From the NCBI GenBank assembly GCA_023436225.1, contig JAEZKA010000056.1, positions 115,972 to 179,971 on the forward strand: DNA of 64,000 nucleotides. The letters are read 5' to 3'. Source of the stretch: Bacillota bacterium (GTDB lineage Bacteria > Bacillota > Clostridia > Lachnospirales > Lachnospiraceae). Positions 26,859-36,872 of this stretch are shown here, piece by piece. Made by a program: the position numbers and the translations under genes. Numbering within the stretch: the first letter of the stretch is position 1; each line of letters starts with the position of its first letter. The notes beneath the pieces are model-generated. The model made no database searches, was not told where the DNA came from, and saw nothing but the letters and a program-made list of their open reading frames with translations.

Positions 26859-29045
26859 TTATTGCTGTAATAAGGAGAGTATCGTCTGAGGTCTTTGATT
26901 AGACTGGGCAAGCATCGAGGTTCCTGCCTGAGCTAATACGTTTTTCTGAGTATAGTTAGCCATCTCTTCTGCCATATCAACGTCCTCAATTCGAGATAAG
27001 GATTCTGTCATGTTCTCAGATGTGGTATCCAAATTGGAAATGGAATGCTCCAGACGATTCTGGTAAGCACCTAATTTGGAACGGATCGCAGAGACCGTAT
27101 TGATCGCTGTATCTAATAAATCGATTGCCTTCTGAGCACCCGCAGCCGTACCAATATTAACCTTATCTATCCCTAAGGTCTCCGGTGTAACTCTGGGAAT
27201 ACGTACCGACATCGTCTGTCCTTCGTTCGCACCTATCTGAAGATCCATCGGACCCGCATCCAGTACAGATACGGTTACGTCTACACCCTTATTTTCTACA
27301 GTGCTTGGTGTGGCGTCAGCATCTGCTGCTATAATTGTTCTGTCGGTAAATACTGTTCCCGGTCCTTCACTGGCAGTAAGAGTACGCGGAGTTGTTGTAA
27401 CTCCCTCTTTTACGATAACATTATTTCCGTCGGTTGTAACTGTGACATTGTCATTTGGATATACTAAATCAGCCTTTGCATCATAGCCTTTTGCGGCTAC
27501 ATTAACCGTTGAGAGTCCCAAATCAGCTGCGAGATTAGCATTATCACATTTTATTGAAATAGCTGCATTTGAGCCATAAGCTGTTGAAACCATAAGAAAG
27601 CGGGTATTCTTCGCTAATGATATTGATTCATAGCCAGCGACAATCGTACCTGTCGTTGCATTCGGTGCGGAATCGTTAGCGACCGCATATACATTCAGAG
27701 TATTCGCAGCGCCGTCAATAGCATCAATTTCTGCCATGAGTGAGGCAATAGTATCTGTTGTACCATCAGCAATGATATCATAAGACATTGTCCCGACAGT
27801 AACCGTAATAGTACCTGCCGTAACAACAGTAGTCGGTGCTTGCGTTATCGTATTACCAAGTATAACAGCCTGTCTTGCATCCTGCGTAATAGTCACGCCA
27901 TGTCCGCCAACTGTGATCGAATTGGGCGGTAAACTTTTACTAGCTTCTAATGCAGGATCTTCATTAATTACAGAATCTGTGAATTCTGATTTCATCGTTC
28001 CTGGCTTTACTTCGAATACCATCTTAAAATCATTTCGGTCCGTTACCGTTACCTTATTACCCTTAACGGATACTGTGGCGGTATTTTCAAAACTGGAATT
28101 AGCTGTCTTAATCTCCAGCTCCGCCTTTGCATCATATCCCTCCACCTTAACGCCCTTGGAGGTCAAACCAAGTAGCGCACATAAATCCGCATTATCACAG
28201 AAGATTGCAACGGATTGATCGGAGCCATACTCCTTTGAAGCAAATACCAGTCTGTCACCGCTTTCCAGGGTCTTGCTGGTATAACCTGCCATATCAAGAT
28301 TAGCTGTTTGTGACGGTTTAGCATCTTCAGCAGCTGCAAATACATTGATGCTTACATTATCACATACATTTCTGATCTTCTCAAATACCTGCGCAATGGT
28401 ATCTCCTGCTTCAACCTTTACGGTTTCGCCATTGATATTAATCGACCCTGCCTGCAATTCGCTGATCTTAGCTGAAGTTGTTGGTCCAGTGAATTCTGTT
28501 TTTGCTCCGACAACAACTGCCTGTCTTGCATCCTGAAGAATTTTAACACCATAATTACCGATACCAACCGTATCGGACAGGGATACTAAATTAACATTAC
28601 TATTATTAGAATAGGATTTACGATCTATATTACCATCCAATAGTGTCATGGTATTAAATTCTGTAGTTTCGGAAATTCTTGTAATTTCTTCATTTAACTG
28701 ATCGATCTCTGACTGAATTGCGATACGATCCTCTGTTGTGTAGGTGCCGTTCGCTGACTGAACTGCCAGCTCTCTCATTCTTTGCAGCATGGCTTCCACT
28801 TCTACCAATGCACCCTCCGCTGTCTGAATAACAGAGATACCGTCGGAAGCATTTCTGGACGCCTGATCAAGACCTGAGATCTGTGTTCTCATCTTTTCTG
28901 AAATGGCTAAGCCTGCAGAATCATCTGCCGCACTGTTAATACGATAGCCTGAGGATAATTTCTCTAAGCTCTTATCCAGTAAACTATTGGTTTTTGCCAG
29001 CTGGTTGTTAGCCTTTAAAGCCGAAATATTATGGTTGATTCTCAT
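26859..29045 (-). CDS. Flagellin with duplicated surface domain
   Basis: 728 residues against about 270-400 for a plain flagellin. The N-terminal D0/D1 is canonical (MRINHNISALKANNQL, LSSGYRINSAADDSAGLAIS), and so is the C-terminal D1/D0 (AQAGTSMLAQSNQRPQTILSLLQ). Between about 165 and 610 are two tandem homologous modules of ~200 residues. Each starts with a GVxIxQDARQAVxxG block and contains a CDNAxL..xLGL..xGYDAKAxL block. The modules probably form the exposed D2/D3 region. Filament subunit exported through the flagellar type III system. AGGTGAT precedes the ATG. Confidence 0.95.
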   Translation of the reverse strand: MRINHNISALKANNQLAKTNSLLDKSLEKLSSGYRINSAADDSAGLAISEKMRTQISGLDQASRNASDGISVIQTAEGALVEVEAMLQRMRELAVQSANGTYTTEDRIAIQSEIDQLNEEITRISETTEFNTMTLLDGNIDRKSYSNNSNVNLVSLSDTVGIGNYGVKILQDARQAVVVGAKTEFTGPTTSAKISELQAGSININGETVKVEAGDTIAQVFEKIRNVCDNVSINVFAAAEDAKPSQTANLDMAGYTSKTLESGDRLVFASKEYGSDQSVAIFCDNADLCALLGLTSKGVKVEGYDAKAELEIKTANSSFENTATVSVKGNKVTVTDRNDFKMVFEVKPGTMKSEFTDSVINEDPALEASKSLPPNSITVGGHGVTITQDARQAVILGNTITQAPTTVVTAGTITVTVGTMSYDIIADGTTDTIASLMAEIDAIDGAANTLNVYAVANDSAPNATTGTIVAGYESISLAKNTRFLMVSTAYGSNAAISIKCDNANLAADLGLSTVNVAAKGYDAKADLVYPNDNVTVTTDGNNVIVKEGVTTTPRTLTASEGPGTVFTDRTIIAADADATPSTVENKGVDVTVSVLDAGPMDLQIGANEGQTMSVRIPRVTPETLGIDKVNIGTAAGAQKAIDLLDTAINTVSAIRSKLGAYQNRLEHSISNLDTTSENMTESLSRIEDVDMAEEMANYTQKNVLAQAGTSMLAQSNQRPQTILSLLQQ

Positions 29046-29187
29046 GAAGTATCACCTAATCCCTTTCTGTTTCGGCAGCCATCCCCCTCCGTGTTATGAT
29101 GGTTCGCACGATATTATTCTTAGTATAATTATTGTCTTAATTCAGCAACCTCCATGTGGCTGAAATACATCTGACTTGAATTGCTTT

Positions 29188-32100
29188 TTAGTTCACATTG
29201 TTCTCCGCTAATCGTACTGTTTGTACAAATGCTTTTGCCAAACGGTACAAAGTGCGTTCTGTATTAAGATCTTCTCCGGTACTCTGTCCAGGATCCTTAG
29301 GATTCTGATAATTGTAACTCTCATAATCTATGTCGGATATACCAAAATCCAGTTGCTTTAAGTCTATATTACTTTCCTTTGCCGCCGTTTCAATCTCAGC
29401 TGCCTCCATTTGAAGCCTCTTCAATCCATGTCGGTTATCACAGGCGATAAAGCCCTTTACGGTTTTCTCCTTTAAGGAAAATTCCGCTTTGATATTCCCA
29501 AGCTCCTTTGACCAAACGGTAACAGATACTCTGCCGGTGATCCCGGAACCCCGAAGAATAGTCAGGTTCATGTTCGTTATCCCCTTCTCGGTCTCAATCG
29601 GTATCTGGTAGAATTCCCGCGATGCCATATTACGTAAGAAGGTCATCTGTTGCCCGATATTCTTAAGCTCTGCCAGCTTACTGCTATCTAGGGTTTCCTG
29701 TGAACATGCCTGTGTAAGCGCTTCCTTCGCCTGGGCTTCTAAGTTTTTATAGGCTTCATTCATAGAAGACTTATCGATTAATGTATCGGATACTTCGTTT
29801 AATTCCTTTAGCTTGTTTTCAGAATTTTCAACACTATTTTCATTTTTTCTCTTCAAAAGCCTTACAATCGGCGAAATGCCATTGCTTAATATATGATTGG
29901 CAATCATGATATTCTGTGGTGAGCCGGTCATCTGATAATCGTTCAGGAAACGAAGAGATTGCTCAGAATTCTTGTACAGTTCCCTTATTTGCTGTACCTT
30001 TTGTACATAATCCCCACCGGAGGTATCCTCTCCCTCTGCTATCTCTTGCAGCTGCTCCAATAGCTTCTCCAGCGGTACATTCTTTATCGTCTCCCACAGA
30101 TCCTTATTGGAGGCATTAGCAGGAGCTTCTGTCGAAAGCGCCTGCTGTGCTGCTGCCATCATTCCCCCTGCTTGTTGCAGGTTTCTAAGCTTCTCCGGAG
30201 AGATTTCCTCTGCAATCTGCTTAACTACCCGGTCAAGATACTTCTCCTGCTCCTCCTGCCGGGCTTCCTTACGTGCATTATCATTAAGTGTCTCTTCCAT
30301 AGGATTCGAGAAACCTTTTATCTGTTCTGCAATACTCTCCTTATTACGGTTTAGCTCTGTTAGCATACCAAACTCATCGTCAATTGCCGCAGTCACACTT
30401 CCACGCCTTCTGGTCTGTACCGCAGTAAGCAGATGTGACAGAGTCACCTCCTGATCAGCCTTTATCACGGCTCCAAGTGCAGCCCCATCCGATTTCTCAA
30501 CATTATATAGAAGTCGGTAAATACCGATATATGCCTTACGTTCCTGAGGAGTTATCCCATTCTCCTTCTCAAGCTTATGAAGGTAATTGCTGAACTTATC
30601 CTCCGAACTAATTCCCTGCTCCTCTTTCATCCGGTCAATTGCGGTGTTAAGTTCATCAATTGGCATACTCAAGGGATTAACGCCTTCCTTTATCATCCTT
30701 ACGGTTACTGCCGGATGGAGGTTGTTCATAACAGAGGTTACTTGTTTATCGTAAGCTTTCACCTGATCAATCGCCTCTTGGGTTATCTCCATGCTGTTAT
30801 ATCCAAGAATTCGAACCGCTCTTAGATTTGCCTGCGTATTCTCAATATTTAACTCGGATAACAGAGAATCCATATTGGAGAATGCTTTACGAATCGAATC
30901 TCCGTATTCTGCATTCGGAACCGTAGCCAAAGTCTCGTAGGTAATACCCGCCTTCTCAAAATCAGCGATTAGCTTTGTACCGGAGGAAATAAGACTTGGT
31001 AAGGTCTGCGTTGTTCTCTCGGCCAACGTAGCACCCAAAATTGCACAAGGCAAGAGTTTTAACTGATCAATGTTCTGTGTGGTGGTTCGTAAAGTATGCA
31101 ACGCTTGTGTGGTGCCTTCTGCCTCTGCTTCACTCAACAGCCTCTTATAGTAACTGTCCTCCAGCTTACGAAGCTCCTCCACTATCTTCTCCAGTCTCTC
31201 TGTCTCAATATGTATTCCTTTATTCTCCAGTCTTCTGGCGGCTTCTATTGTCATCTTAAGACGAATCTCCTCCAATTGTCTCTTAGCCTTCACTTCCACA
31301 TAATCGCGGTTAGCCGGGGGATTTTCTTCATCGGTTTTATACTCTGCATCTTCTGGGAAATCTTCCGTTTCCTCCGCCTCTCCCTTATTTACAGATATTT
31401 TACCCGTGGACAGATCCTCTTGAACTGCAGTAAGATTCTTGATGTTTAACTCTAGCTTTTCATCAATTGCATAGGTTATGGCTTCCTCCCCTACGGAGTT
31501 AAGATTTGTGATTATGTACTCTAAAGCCGGAATACTTTGTGTAGCCAGTGTTACATCCTTGGGTACCGTTCCGCTCTTCATCCCTTCCATAATTCGATCC
31601 ATGATGATATCTGTATCTGTATTTGCCTTAATTTCATCTAGTTTTTTCTTATAGGTGAAGGTTTTTGAAGTTATAGGAAGCTCATTTTCCAATAGCCATC
31701 TTGCATCTGAAAGATTCTCAGTGTTAACCTCATACCCAGTCTCGCGAATAATCTCCTCAACCTGTCCCTCCAGTTCATCCCATTCTTTGGCTGTAAGCTC
31801 TGTCCGCTTCTCTGGATGCTTCGCACTCCCACTATAATAAGCCTTATAAATATTCTCAATGGTTGGTTCTGATTCCCGTGAAATCAGATATTTCATCGCC
31901 TTATCATCTATCTTTACTACTATATCACTAAGCGCTATGGCTTTCTGAATACGATCGATATTCTGTTTTGTTACTGGAAGATTCTCTTCCTTTAGCCTTA
32001 CTGCTATCTTTTCCTCCGTAAACTTAACCGAGCTTTCTTCACCGGCCTGTTTCGTACTGATCATACCAACTTGTGTCATTGATGCTTTCACTCTGTTGAT

Positions 32101-32631
32101 TGCCTCGAATAAGCCACTGACACTCATCGTCTCTGCCCAAAAGCCTTCCCTCTCCAACGCCTTATAATCCTGCTCTGTGAATTTGATGCTGATCTCTTCT
32201 AGCTTTTCCTGTGCCTCTTTAAACGTTTTTTCCTTCTCAGCCTGTTTTGCTGCCTGCTCCTTCTTTGATCGCATGGTCTCCCAATCGTTTTCCTTGATTG
32301 TAATAGCTTTGATTGTCTGGCGAAGAGCTTTCACATTTCCTTCGAGTATTTTTATCTCAATCTCAGTGCTGGAAGCCTTAATGACCTCAAAGATCTTTCT
32401 ATCTCCAGGAACAGCATACTTTAGTACTTGCTTCGAGGTTACCACTTTATGACCATCAAAATCGAGGGTTACCTGATCATCAACGGCTACCACGGTTCCC
32501 GTAATCACTTGTCCTGGCGCCAGATAAGCCATCCCCTCGCTATTTCTATTCTGTTCAGCTGTCATTAGGGAGCTGCTGCTCCTGCTTGCAGTAATTTCTT
32601 TATTAACCTCCAGTGAAACACCGAAATCCAT
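29188..32631 (-). CDS. Large flagellum-associated protein with FliK-like C-terminus (DUF6240-type)
   Basis: 1148 residues from the ATG at 32631 (GGAGG five nt upstream; two ATGs farther up are less well placed). No signal peptide or membrane helix. An N-terminal small beta region (GQVITGTVVAVDDQVTLDFDG) precedes long helical, charged segments. The last ~120 residues contain MNLTILRGSGITGRVSVTVW and a VKGFIACDN segment that resemble the FliK/Flg_hook C-terminal domain. I believe it is the Lachnospiraceae DUF6240 family, often near flagellin genes. Hook-length or export control is an inference. Confidence 0.65.
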   Translation of the reverse strand: MDFGVSLEVNKEITASRSSSSLMTAEQNRNSEGMAYLAPGQVITGTVVAVDDQVTLDFDGHKVVTSKQVLKYAVPGDRKIFEVIKASSTEIEIKILEGNVKALRQTIKAITIKENDWETMRSKKEQAAKQAEKEKTFKEAQEKLEEISIKFTEQDYKALEREGFWAETMSVSGLFEAINRVKASMTQVGMISTKQAGEESSVKFTEEKIAVRLKEENLPVTKQNIDRIQKAIALSDIVVKIDDKAMKYLISRESEPTIENIYKAYYSGSAKHPEKRTELTAKEWDELEGQVEEIIRETGYEVNTENLSDARWLLENELPITSKTFTYKKKLDEIKANTDTDIIMDRIMEGMKSGTVPKDVTLATQSIPALEYIITNLNSVGEEAITYAIDEKLELNIKNLTAVQEDLSTGKISVNKGEAEETEDFPEDAEYKTDEENPPANRDYVEVKAKRQLEEIRLKMTIEAARRLENKGIHIETERLEKIVEELRKLEDSYYKRLLSEAEAEGTTQALHTLRTTTQNIDQLKLLPCAILGATLAERTTQTLPSLISSGTKLIADFEKAGITYETLATVPNAEYGDSIRKAFSNMDSLLSELNIENTQANLRAVRILGYNSMEITQEAIDQVKAYDKQVTSVMNNLHPAVTVRMIKEGVNPLSMPIDELNTAIDRMKEEQGISSEDKFSNYLHKLEKENGITPQERKAYIGIYRLLYNVEKSDGAALGAVIKADQEVTLSHLLTAVQTRRRGSVTAAIDDEFGMLTELNRNKESIAEQIKGFSNPMEETLNDNARKEARQEEQEKYLDRVVKQIAEEISPEKLRNLQQAGGMMAAAQQALSTEAPANASNKDLWETIKNVPLEKLLEQLQEIAEGEDTSGGDYVQKVQQIRELYKNSEQSLRFLNDYQMTGSPQNIMIANHILSNGISPIVRLLKRKNENSVENSENKLKELNEVSDTLIDKSSMNEAYKNLEAQAKEALTQACSQETLDSSKLAELKNIGQQMTFLRNMASREFYQIPIETEKGITNMNLTILRGSGITGRVSVTVWSKELGNIKAEFSLKEKTVKGFIACDNRHGLKRLQMEAAEIETAAKESNIDLKQLDFGISDIDYESYNYQNPKDPGQSTGEDLNTERTLYRLAKAFVQTVRLAENNVN

Positions 32632-32678
32632 CATTACCTCCATAATGCTTGAATGCATGATATATTGTCATGTGATGT

Positions 32679-32705
32679 ATTTCGGACAAATCGACAAAAA
32701 ACTTA
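32679..32705 (-). promoter_or_regulatory. Candidate sigma-D (sigma-28) promoter
   Basis: Minus strand TAAG (32702-32705), exactly 15 nt, then TCCGAAAT (32679-32686), against the TAAA-N15-GCCGATAA consensus. It lies 48 bp upstream of the DUF6240-type start and could drive the flagellar genes. Overlapping palindromes (GGTTATAACC at 32716-32725, AACCG/CGGTT at 32705-32719) adjoin it. Confidence 0.45.
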
Positions 32706-32844
32706 ACCGGTACCCGGTTATAACCCGTTAACGAAATATTTCATATGATACTTCTTACTTGCCTGCTTTGGGAATAAACATAATACAACAATATATTTAT
32801 GTCTGATCCTATGCGGGATTATGGCTATCTTACAGGAGGTTACT

Positions 32845-34602
32845 ATGCATCAAATGCTTCGAAAACGAATTCTTGCCCTCATCCTGTGTCTATGCCTTTC
32901 CTTTTCACTTATTGGCTGCAGTTTTCAAACAAAGCAGGAAAAACAACAGGGCCGATTTGATGATTTTATGAATAATCTCTTTGTTCAAGAGGTTCAATCT
33001 GACAGCCTCTCCTTGAATTATTCTCTGGCAGAGCCTAAAAACTATGGAATACAAGAAACTGAGGCAACCTTTGGGGAATATAGCATTAATAGTATGAATA
33101 AAGATCATATGCTATCAGAAAATCATTTGAAGTACTTACTTTCCTTTGATTACTCCCTTTTATCAAAGGAGCAGCAGCTGACCTACGATATCGTAAAGAA
33201 ATATCTTGAGACGGATCTTTCCCTGGGCAAATTTGATTACTATTATGAATGTCTCGGACCGACCACCGGAATTCAGGCTCAGCTACCCATTCTGCTTGCA
33301 GAATATAGCTTTCATCAGAAATCAGATATTGATGAATATCTTCGCCTTATTCCTCGCATTCAAGATTACTATTCCGATATCATCCAATATGAAAGAGAGA
33401 AATCTGCTCATGGTCTCTTCATGAGTGATGCAGTAGCAAAAAGAATTATAGCTCAATGTGAAGCCTTTATAGCTGACCCTGAAAATAATTTTCTGATTAC
33501 GTATTTTAATGATAAAATTTCTGGATATACTAACTTATCTAAGAAGGAGAAAGCGGCATATAAGGCGGCCAATACAGAGATTGTTCTCACCTATGTTATA
33601 CCTGCATATCAGATGATGATAGACGCTTTACAGGAGCTGATGGGCTCCGGGACGAATAAGGGCGGGCTTTACAATTATCCAGAGGGGCAGGAGTATTATG
33701 AATGTCTTGCAAAGTATAAAACCGGATCTAACAAGAGTATGGAAGAGATGATCGATCTGCTGGAAGCTGCAATTGGTGACGGAATTGTAGATATCACATC
33801 CTTAACCTTATCTGACAAAAACATTATTGATAAATATCTGGATTTTAATTCCTTCCCCATTACAAATCCAGAGGATATTATGCTGGACCTTAAGAAGGAT
33901 ATTGCGAAGGATTTTCCAGAAGCACAGACGGTGAATTGTAATATAAAGTATGTACCGGAGGCCTTGGCAAATTACCTGAGTCCTGCCATGTATCTTGTTC
34001 CCCCTATTGATAGCTACAAAAACAACAATATCTATATCAATGGAAATGATGAAAAGACCTTATCCATGATCTATACCACGGTTGCCCATGAGGGGTATCC
34101 GGGTCATTTATATCAGTGTGTCTATTTCCGCAGCCAGAATCCGGCTCCCATTCGCAGCATTATGAATTTTATGGGCTATGATGAGGGCTGGGCAACCTAT
34201 GTTGAGATGTATTCCTATCGTTTTGCAGGAATTGATAAGAACCTTGCCGACTTCTTAAGAGCGAACAATATCGTCATACTGTGTATGTATGCCAGAGCCG
34301 ACATCGGAATACACTACGAGGGCTGGAGCAAAAAAACCACGATGAAATACGTAATGAATTTTATCGGTGATGCCGCGATCTCGGAGCATATTTATAATAC
34401 CTTACTTGAAGAACCTGCGATCTACCTTCCCTATGCGGTGGGTTATCTGGAGATTCAGGAATTAAGGGAGAAAGCAGAGCTCGCCCTGGGGGAAGGATTT
34501 GTAACCAAAGACTTTCATCAGTTTCTCCTGGATATCGGTCCTGCACAATTTGGGGTAATCAATGATTACATGAATGCCTGGATCGCTCAAAACACCAAAT
34601 AG
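32845..34602 (+). CDS. DUF885 family lipoprotein (putative zinc metalloprotease-like)
   Basis: 585 residues from the ATG at 32845, with AGGAGG five nt upstream. Signal peptide with lipobox LIGC (Cys near 25), so it is anchored outside. DUF885 signature VAHEGYPGHLYQ near residue 415 and MNFMGYDEGWATYVEMYSYRF near 445, which supply His and Glu residues of a gluzincin-like site. Substrate unknown. Family members are sometimes annotated as carboxypeptidase-like. Monocistronic. Confidence 0.9.
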   Translation: MHQMLRKRILALILCLCLSFSLIGCSFQTKQEKQQGRFDDFMNNLFVQEVQSDSLSLNYSLAEPKNYGIQETEATFGEYSINSMNKDHMLSENHLKYLLSFDYSLLSKEQQLTYDIVKKYLETDLSLGKFDYYYECLGPTTGIQAQLPILLAEYSFHQKSDIDEYLRLIPRIQDYYSDIIQYEREKSAHGLFMSDAVAKRIIAQCEAFIADPENNFLITYFNDKISGYTNLSKKEKAAYKAANTEIVLTYVIPAYQMMIDALQELMGSGTNKGGLYNYPEGQEYYECLAKYKTGSNKSMEEMIDLLEAAIGDGIVDITSLTLSDKNIIDKYLDFNSFPITNPEDIMLDLKKDIAKDFPEAQTVNCNIKYVPEALANYLSPAMYLVPPIDSYKNNNIYINGNDEKTLSMIYTTVAHEGYPGHLYQCVYFRSQNPAPIRSIMNFMGYDEGWATYVEMYSYRFAGIDKNLADFLRANNIVILCMYARADIGIHYEGWSKKTTMKYVMNFIGDAAISEHIYNTLLEEPAIYLPYAVGYLEIQELREKAELALGEGFVTKDFHQFLLDIGPAQFGVINDYMNAWIAQNTK

Positions 34603-34668
34603 AAATAGATTACTTCGTTATAATGTAGATTTTTCTGCTAATTTATTAGATGGTTTTCTGTTAATTTA

Positions 34669-34697
34669 TTGACATTTACAACCATCGGTTTTATACT
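34669..34697 (+). promoter_or_regulatory. Strong sigma-A promoter of pckA
   Basis: TTGACA (34669-34674), 17-bp spacer, TATACT (34692-34697). Predicted 5' leader about 95 nt. Confidence 0.85.
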
Positions 34698-34796
34698 TAA
34701 GGTGGCGGACAATTAATATATATTACTATTCAAGTTCAATTTATTCTGTATATAATTCGGAATAATTGAACAATTCAAAAAATAGGAGGATGTAAA

Positions 34797-36452
34797 ATGT
34801 CAACAAAAGCGTATTTTAAACACGACGAAATCGGCGCTAACAAACCCGGTTTTTCCAAAACACGTTCTATCATTGAAGTAGCATTCTATGGTAACAATGT
34901 TGTTAAAATTAACACTCTTAGAGAGGCATATGAACTCGCTAAGAATTCACCCGGAACAGTAGTAACTGATATGCCGGTTTATCGTGGAGAGGATTTCGGT
35001 CTTGAGAAAGATGCAAAAGTATTATTATTTAATGATGGATTTGTAACCGGCCGCGCTGCAGCTGCAAGAAAAATTACCGGTGAGCCCGGTGTAGACACCG
35101 AGAACCTGAACAGTAAGGTAATGGATGCAATCTATGATACCAGATATTCCACCCTTTATCATGCTGAGGTATTCATCGGATTAGATCCTGAATTCATGGT
35201 TAAAGCTCATTTGCTGATTCCAGAAGGCGAAGAGAACATTCTTTACTCCTGGATGCTGAACTTCCAGTATATGTCTGACGAATATGTGAGAATGTACAAG
35301 GCTTCCAGACCGATCGGTGATGAATGTGATATTTATATCTTCTCCAATCCTCAATGGAAACATCCCGAGCATCCGATGGGATTAACATATTTCAACACCG
35401 CCACCAACTGTGCTGCTCTTCTTGGTATGAGATATTTCGGTGAGCACAAGAAGGGTACTCTTACTATTGCATGGGCTATTGCTAACCGTAATGGTTATGC
35501 TTCCTGCCATGGCGGTCAGAAGAGATATAACCTTGACGGCGGCAAAACCTATGTAGCATCCGTATTCGGTCTTTCCGGTTCTGGTAAGTCCACCATTACT
35601 CATGCTAAGCATGGTGGTAAGTATGATGTAACCGTTCTTCATGATGATGCTTTCATTATCAATACAGAGACCGGTTCCTCCATCGCATTAGAGCCTACCT
35701 ATTTTGATAAGACACAGGATTATCCTACCAACTGTGAGGATAACAAGTATTTATTAACTGCTCAGAACTGTTCCGCAACCTTAGATGACGAGGGTAAGAT
35801 TGTTCTTGTTACAGAAGATATCCGTAATGGTAATGGCCGTGCGATTAAGTCTAAGTTATGGTCTCCGAACCGCGTAGATAAGATCCCTGAAGCAGTAGAC
35901 TCCATCTTCTGGATTATGAAGGATCCTACTCTACCTCCGATCATTAAGTTAAAAGGCGCATCCCTTGCTTCTGTCATGGGTGCTACTCTTGCAACTAAGA
36001 GAACTACAGCTGAGCGTCTTGCTCCCGGTGTAGACCCTAATGCATTAGTTGTTGAGCCTTATGCAAATCCTTTCCGTACCTATCCTCTAGTAAATGACTA
36101 TGAGAAATTCAAGAAATTAGTTGGTGAGAAGAATGTAGATTGTTACGTAATCAATACCGGTGATTTCATGGGTAAGAAGGTAAAACCGGCTGATACCTTA
36201 GGAATTATTGAGGCAATAGTTGAAGATAAGACTAACTTTAAGCAGTGGGGACCTTTCGAAGATATCGAAATCTTCGAGTGGGAAGGCTTTGTTCCTAATT
36301 TAGATGATGCAGAGTACAAGGCTCAGTTGAAGGCTAGAATGCTTGACCGTATCGAATTCGTTAAGTCCAGAGAAACCGATAAGGGAGGCTTTGACAAGCT
36401 TCCTGCAGATGCTTTAGCAGCTCTTGAAAAGGTAGTATCCGAATTAGCATAA
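34797..36452 (+). CDS. pckA: Phosphoenolpyruvate carboxykinase (ATP)
   Basis: 551 residues, AGGAGG before the ATG. P-loop GLSGSGKSTITHAKHGG at about 260; the metal- and substrate-binding segments include LHDDAFIIN and NRDSIF-like VDSIFWIMKD. It interconverts oxaloacetate + ATP and PEP + CO2 + ADP. In anaerobic fermenters it often runs in the carboxylating direction to make oxaloacetate. Codon use suits a highly expressed gene and the promoter is near consensus. Slightly longer than the usual ~530-540. Confidence 0.97.
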   Translation: MSTKAYFKHDEIGANKPGFSKTRSIIEVAFYGNNVVKINTLREAYELAKNSPGTVVTDMPVYRGEDFGLEKDAKVLLFNDGFVTGRAAAARKITGEPGVDTENLNSKVMDAIYDTRYSTLYHAEVFIGLDPEFMVKAHLLIPEGEENILYSWMLNFQYMSDEYVRMYKASRPIGDECDIYIFSNPQWKHPEHPMGLTYFNTATNCAALLGMRYFGEHKKGTLTIAWAIANRNGYASCHGGQKRYNLDGGKTYVASVFGLSGSGKSTITHAKHGGKYDVTVLHDDAFIINTETGSSIALEPTYFDKTQDYPTNCEDNKYLLTAQNCSATLDDEGKIVLVTEDIRNGNGRAIKSKLWSPNRVDKIPEAVDSIFWIMKDPTLPPIIKLKGASLASVMGATLATKRTTAERLAPGVDPNALVVEPYANPFRTYPLVNDYEKFKKLVGEKNVDCYVINTGDFMGKKVKPADTLGIIEAIVEDKTNFKQWGPFEDIEIFEWEGFVPNLDDAEYKAQLKARMLDRIEFVKSRETDKGGFDKLPADALAALEKVVSELA

Positions 36453-36472
36453 TTTAACTTTATATAGTGCCC

Positions 36473-36526
36473 AAAAACAGCTGCACGCAGATGATGGATC
36501 GTACATATTCTGCATGCAGCTGTTTT
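36473..36526 (+). terminator. Terminator of pckA
   Basis: AAAACAGCTGCACGCAGA pairs with TCTGCATGCAGCTGTTTT (one mismatch), followed by TATT. Confidence 0.92.
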
Positions 36527-36552
36527 ATTCATGACAATATAAAGTTCGCAAA
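36527..36552 (+). repeat. Dispersed intergenic repeat, copy 2
   Basis: ATTCATGACAATATAAAGTT followed by CGCAAA, directly abutting the pckA terminator. 24 of 26 positions match copy 1 at 12904. Confidence 0.5.
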
Positions 36553-36679
36553 CGGCATAGGAAAACCGATCACTCTGTGAGCGATTACAATATTAAAAAG
36601 AAGAAGGGCTGTCGTATTCTAAAATGCGGCAGTTTTCAAAATATAAAAAGAAGTAATAATAGATGGAGGATAATCTGCA

Positions 36680-36794
36680 GTGTATTCCGTCAGAACGGAC
36701 CGAGGATTAATATGTTAGGAGCAGGCTGACATACGCTTTATCATGTCAGATCTGTTACGAACATATAATCCAAAGTCCGGGCGTCGGAATACAC
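36680..36794. repeat. 115-bp imperfect palindrome between pckA and metG
   Basis: Nested arms pair in register: GTGTATTCCG/CGGAATACAC (outermost, 36680-36689 with 36785-36794), GGAC/GTCC, GGATT/AATCC, ATATGTT/AACATAT, CAG/CTG and CTGACAT/ATGTCAG around a 10-nt loop. That is about 36 base pairs broken by internal loops of near-equal size. There is no ORF. It may be a structured RNA on either strand or a palindromic mobile element. The rest of the gap has a small GGGCTGTCG/CGGCAG-type stem near 36608. Confidence 0.85.
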
Positions 36795-36872
36795 GTAGAT
36801 ATCTTTCATCTATTATTACTTCATCATCGCTGTAATAAACTGCCGTTACACTAGCTTACAACTGCTTCTACA

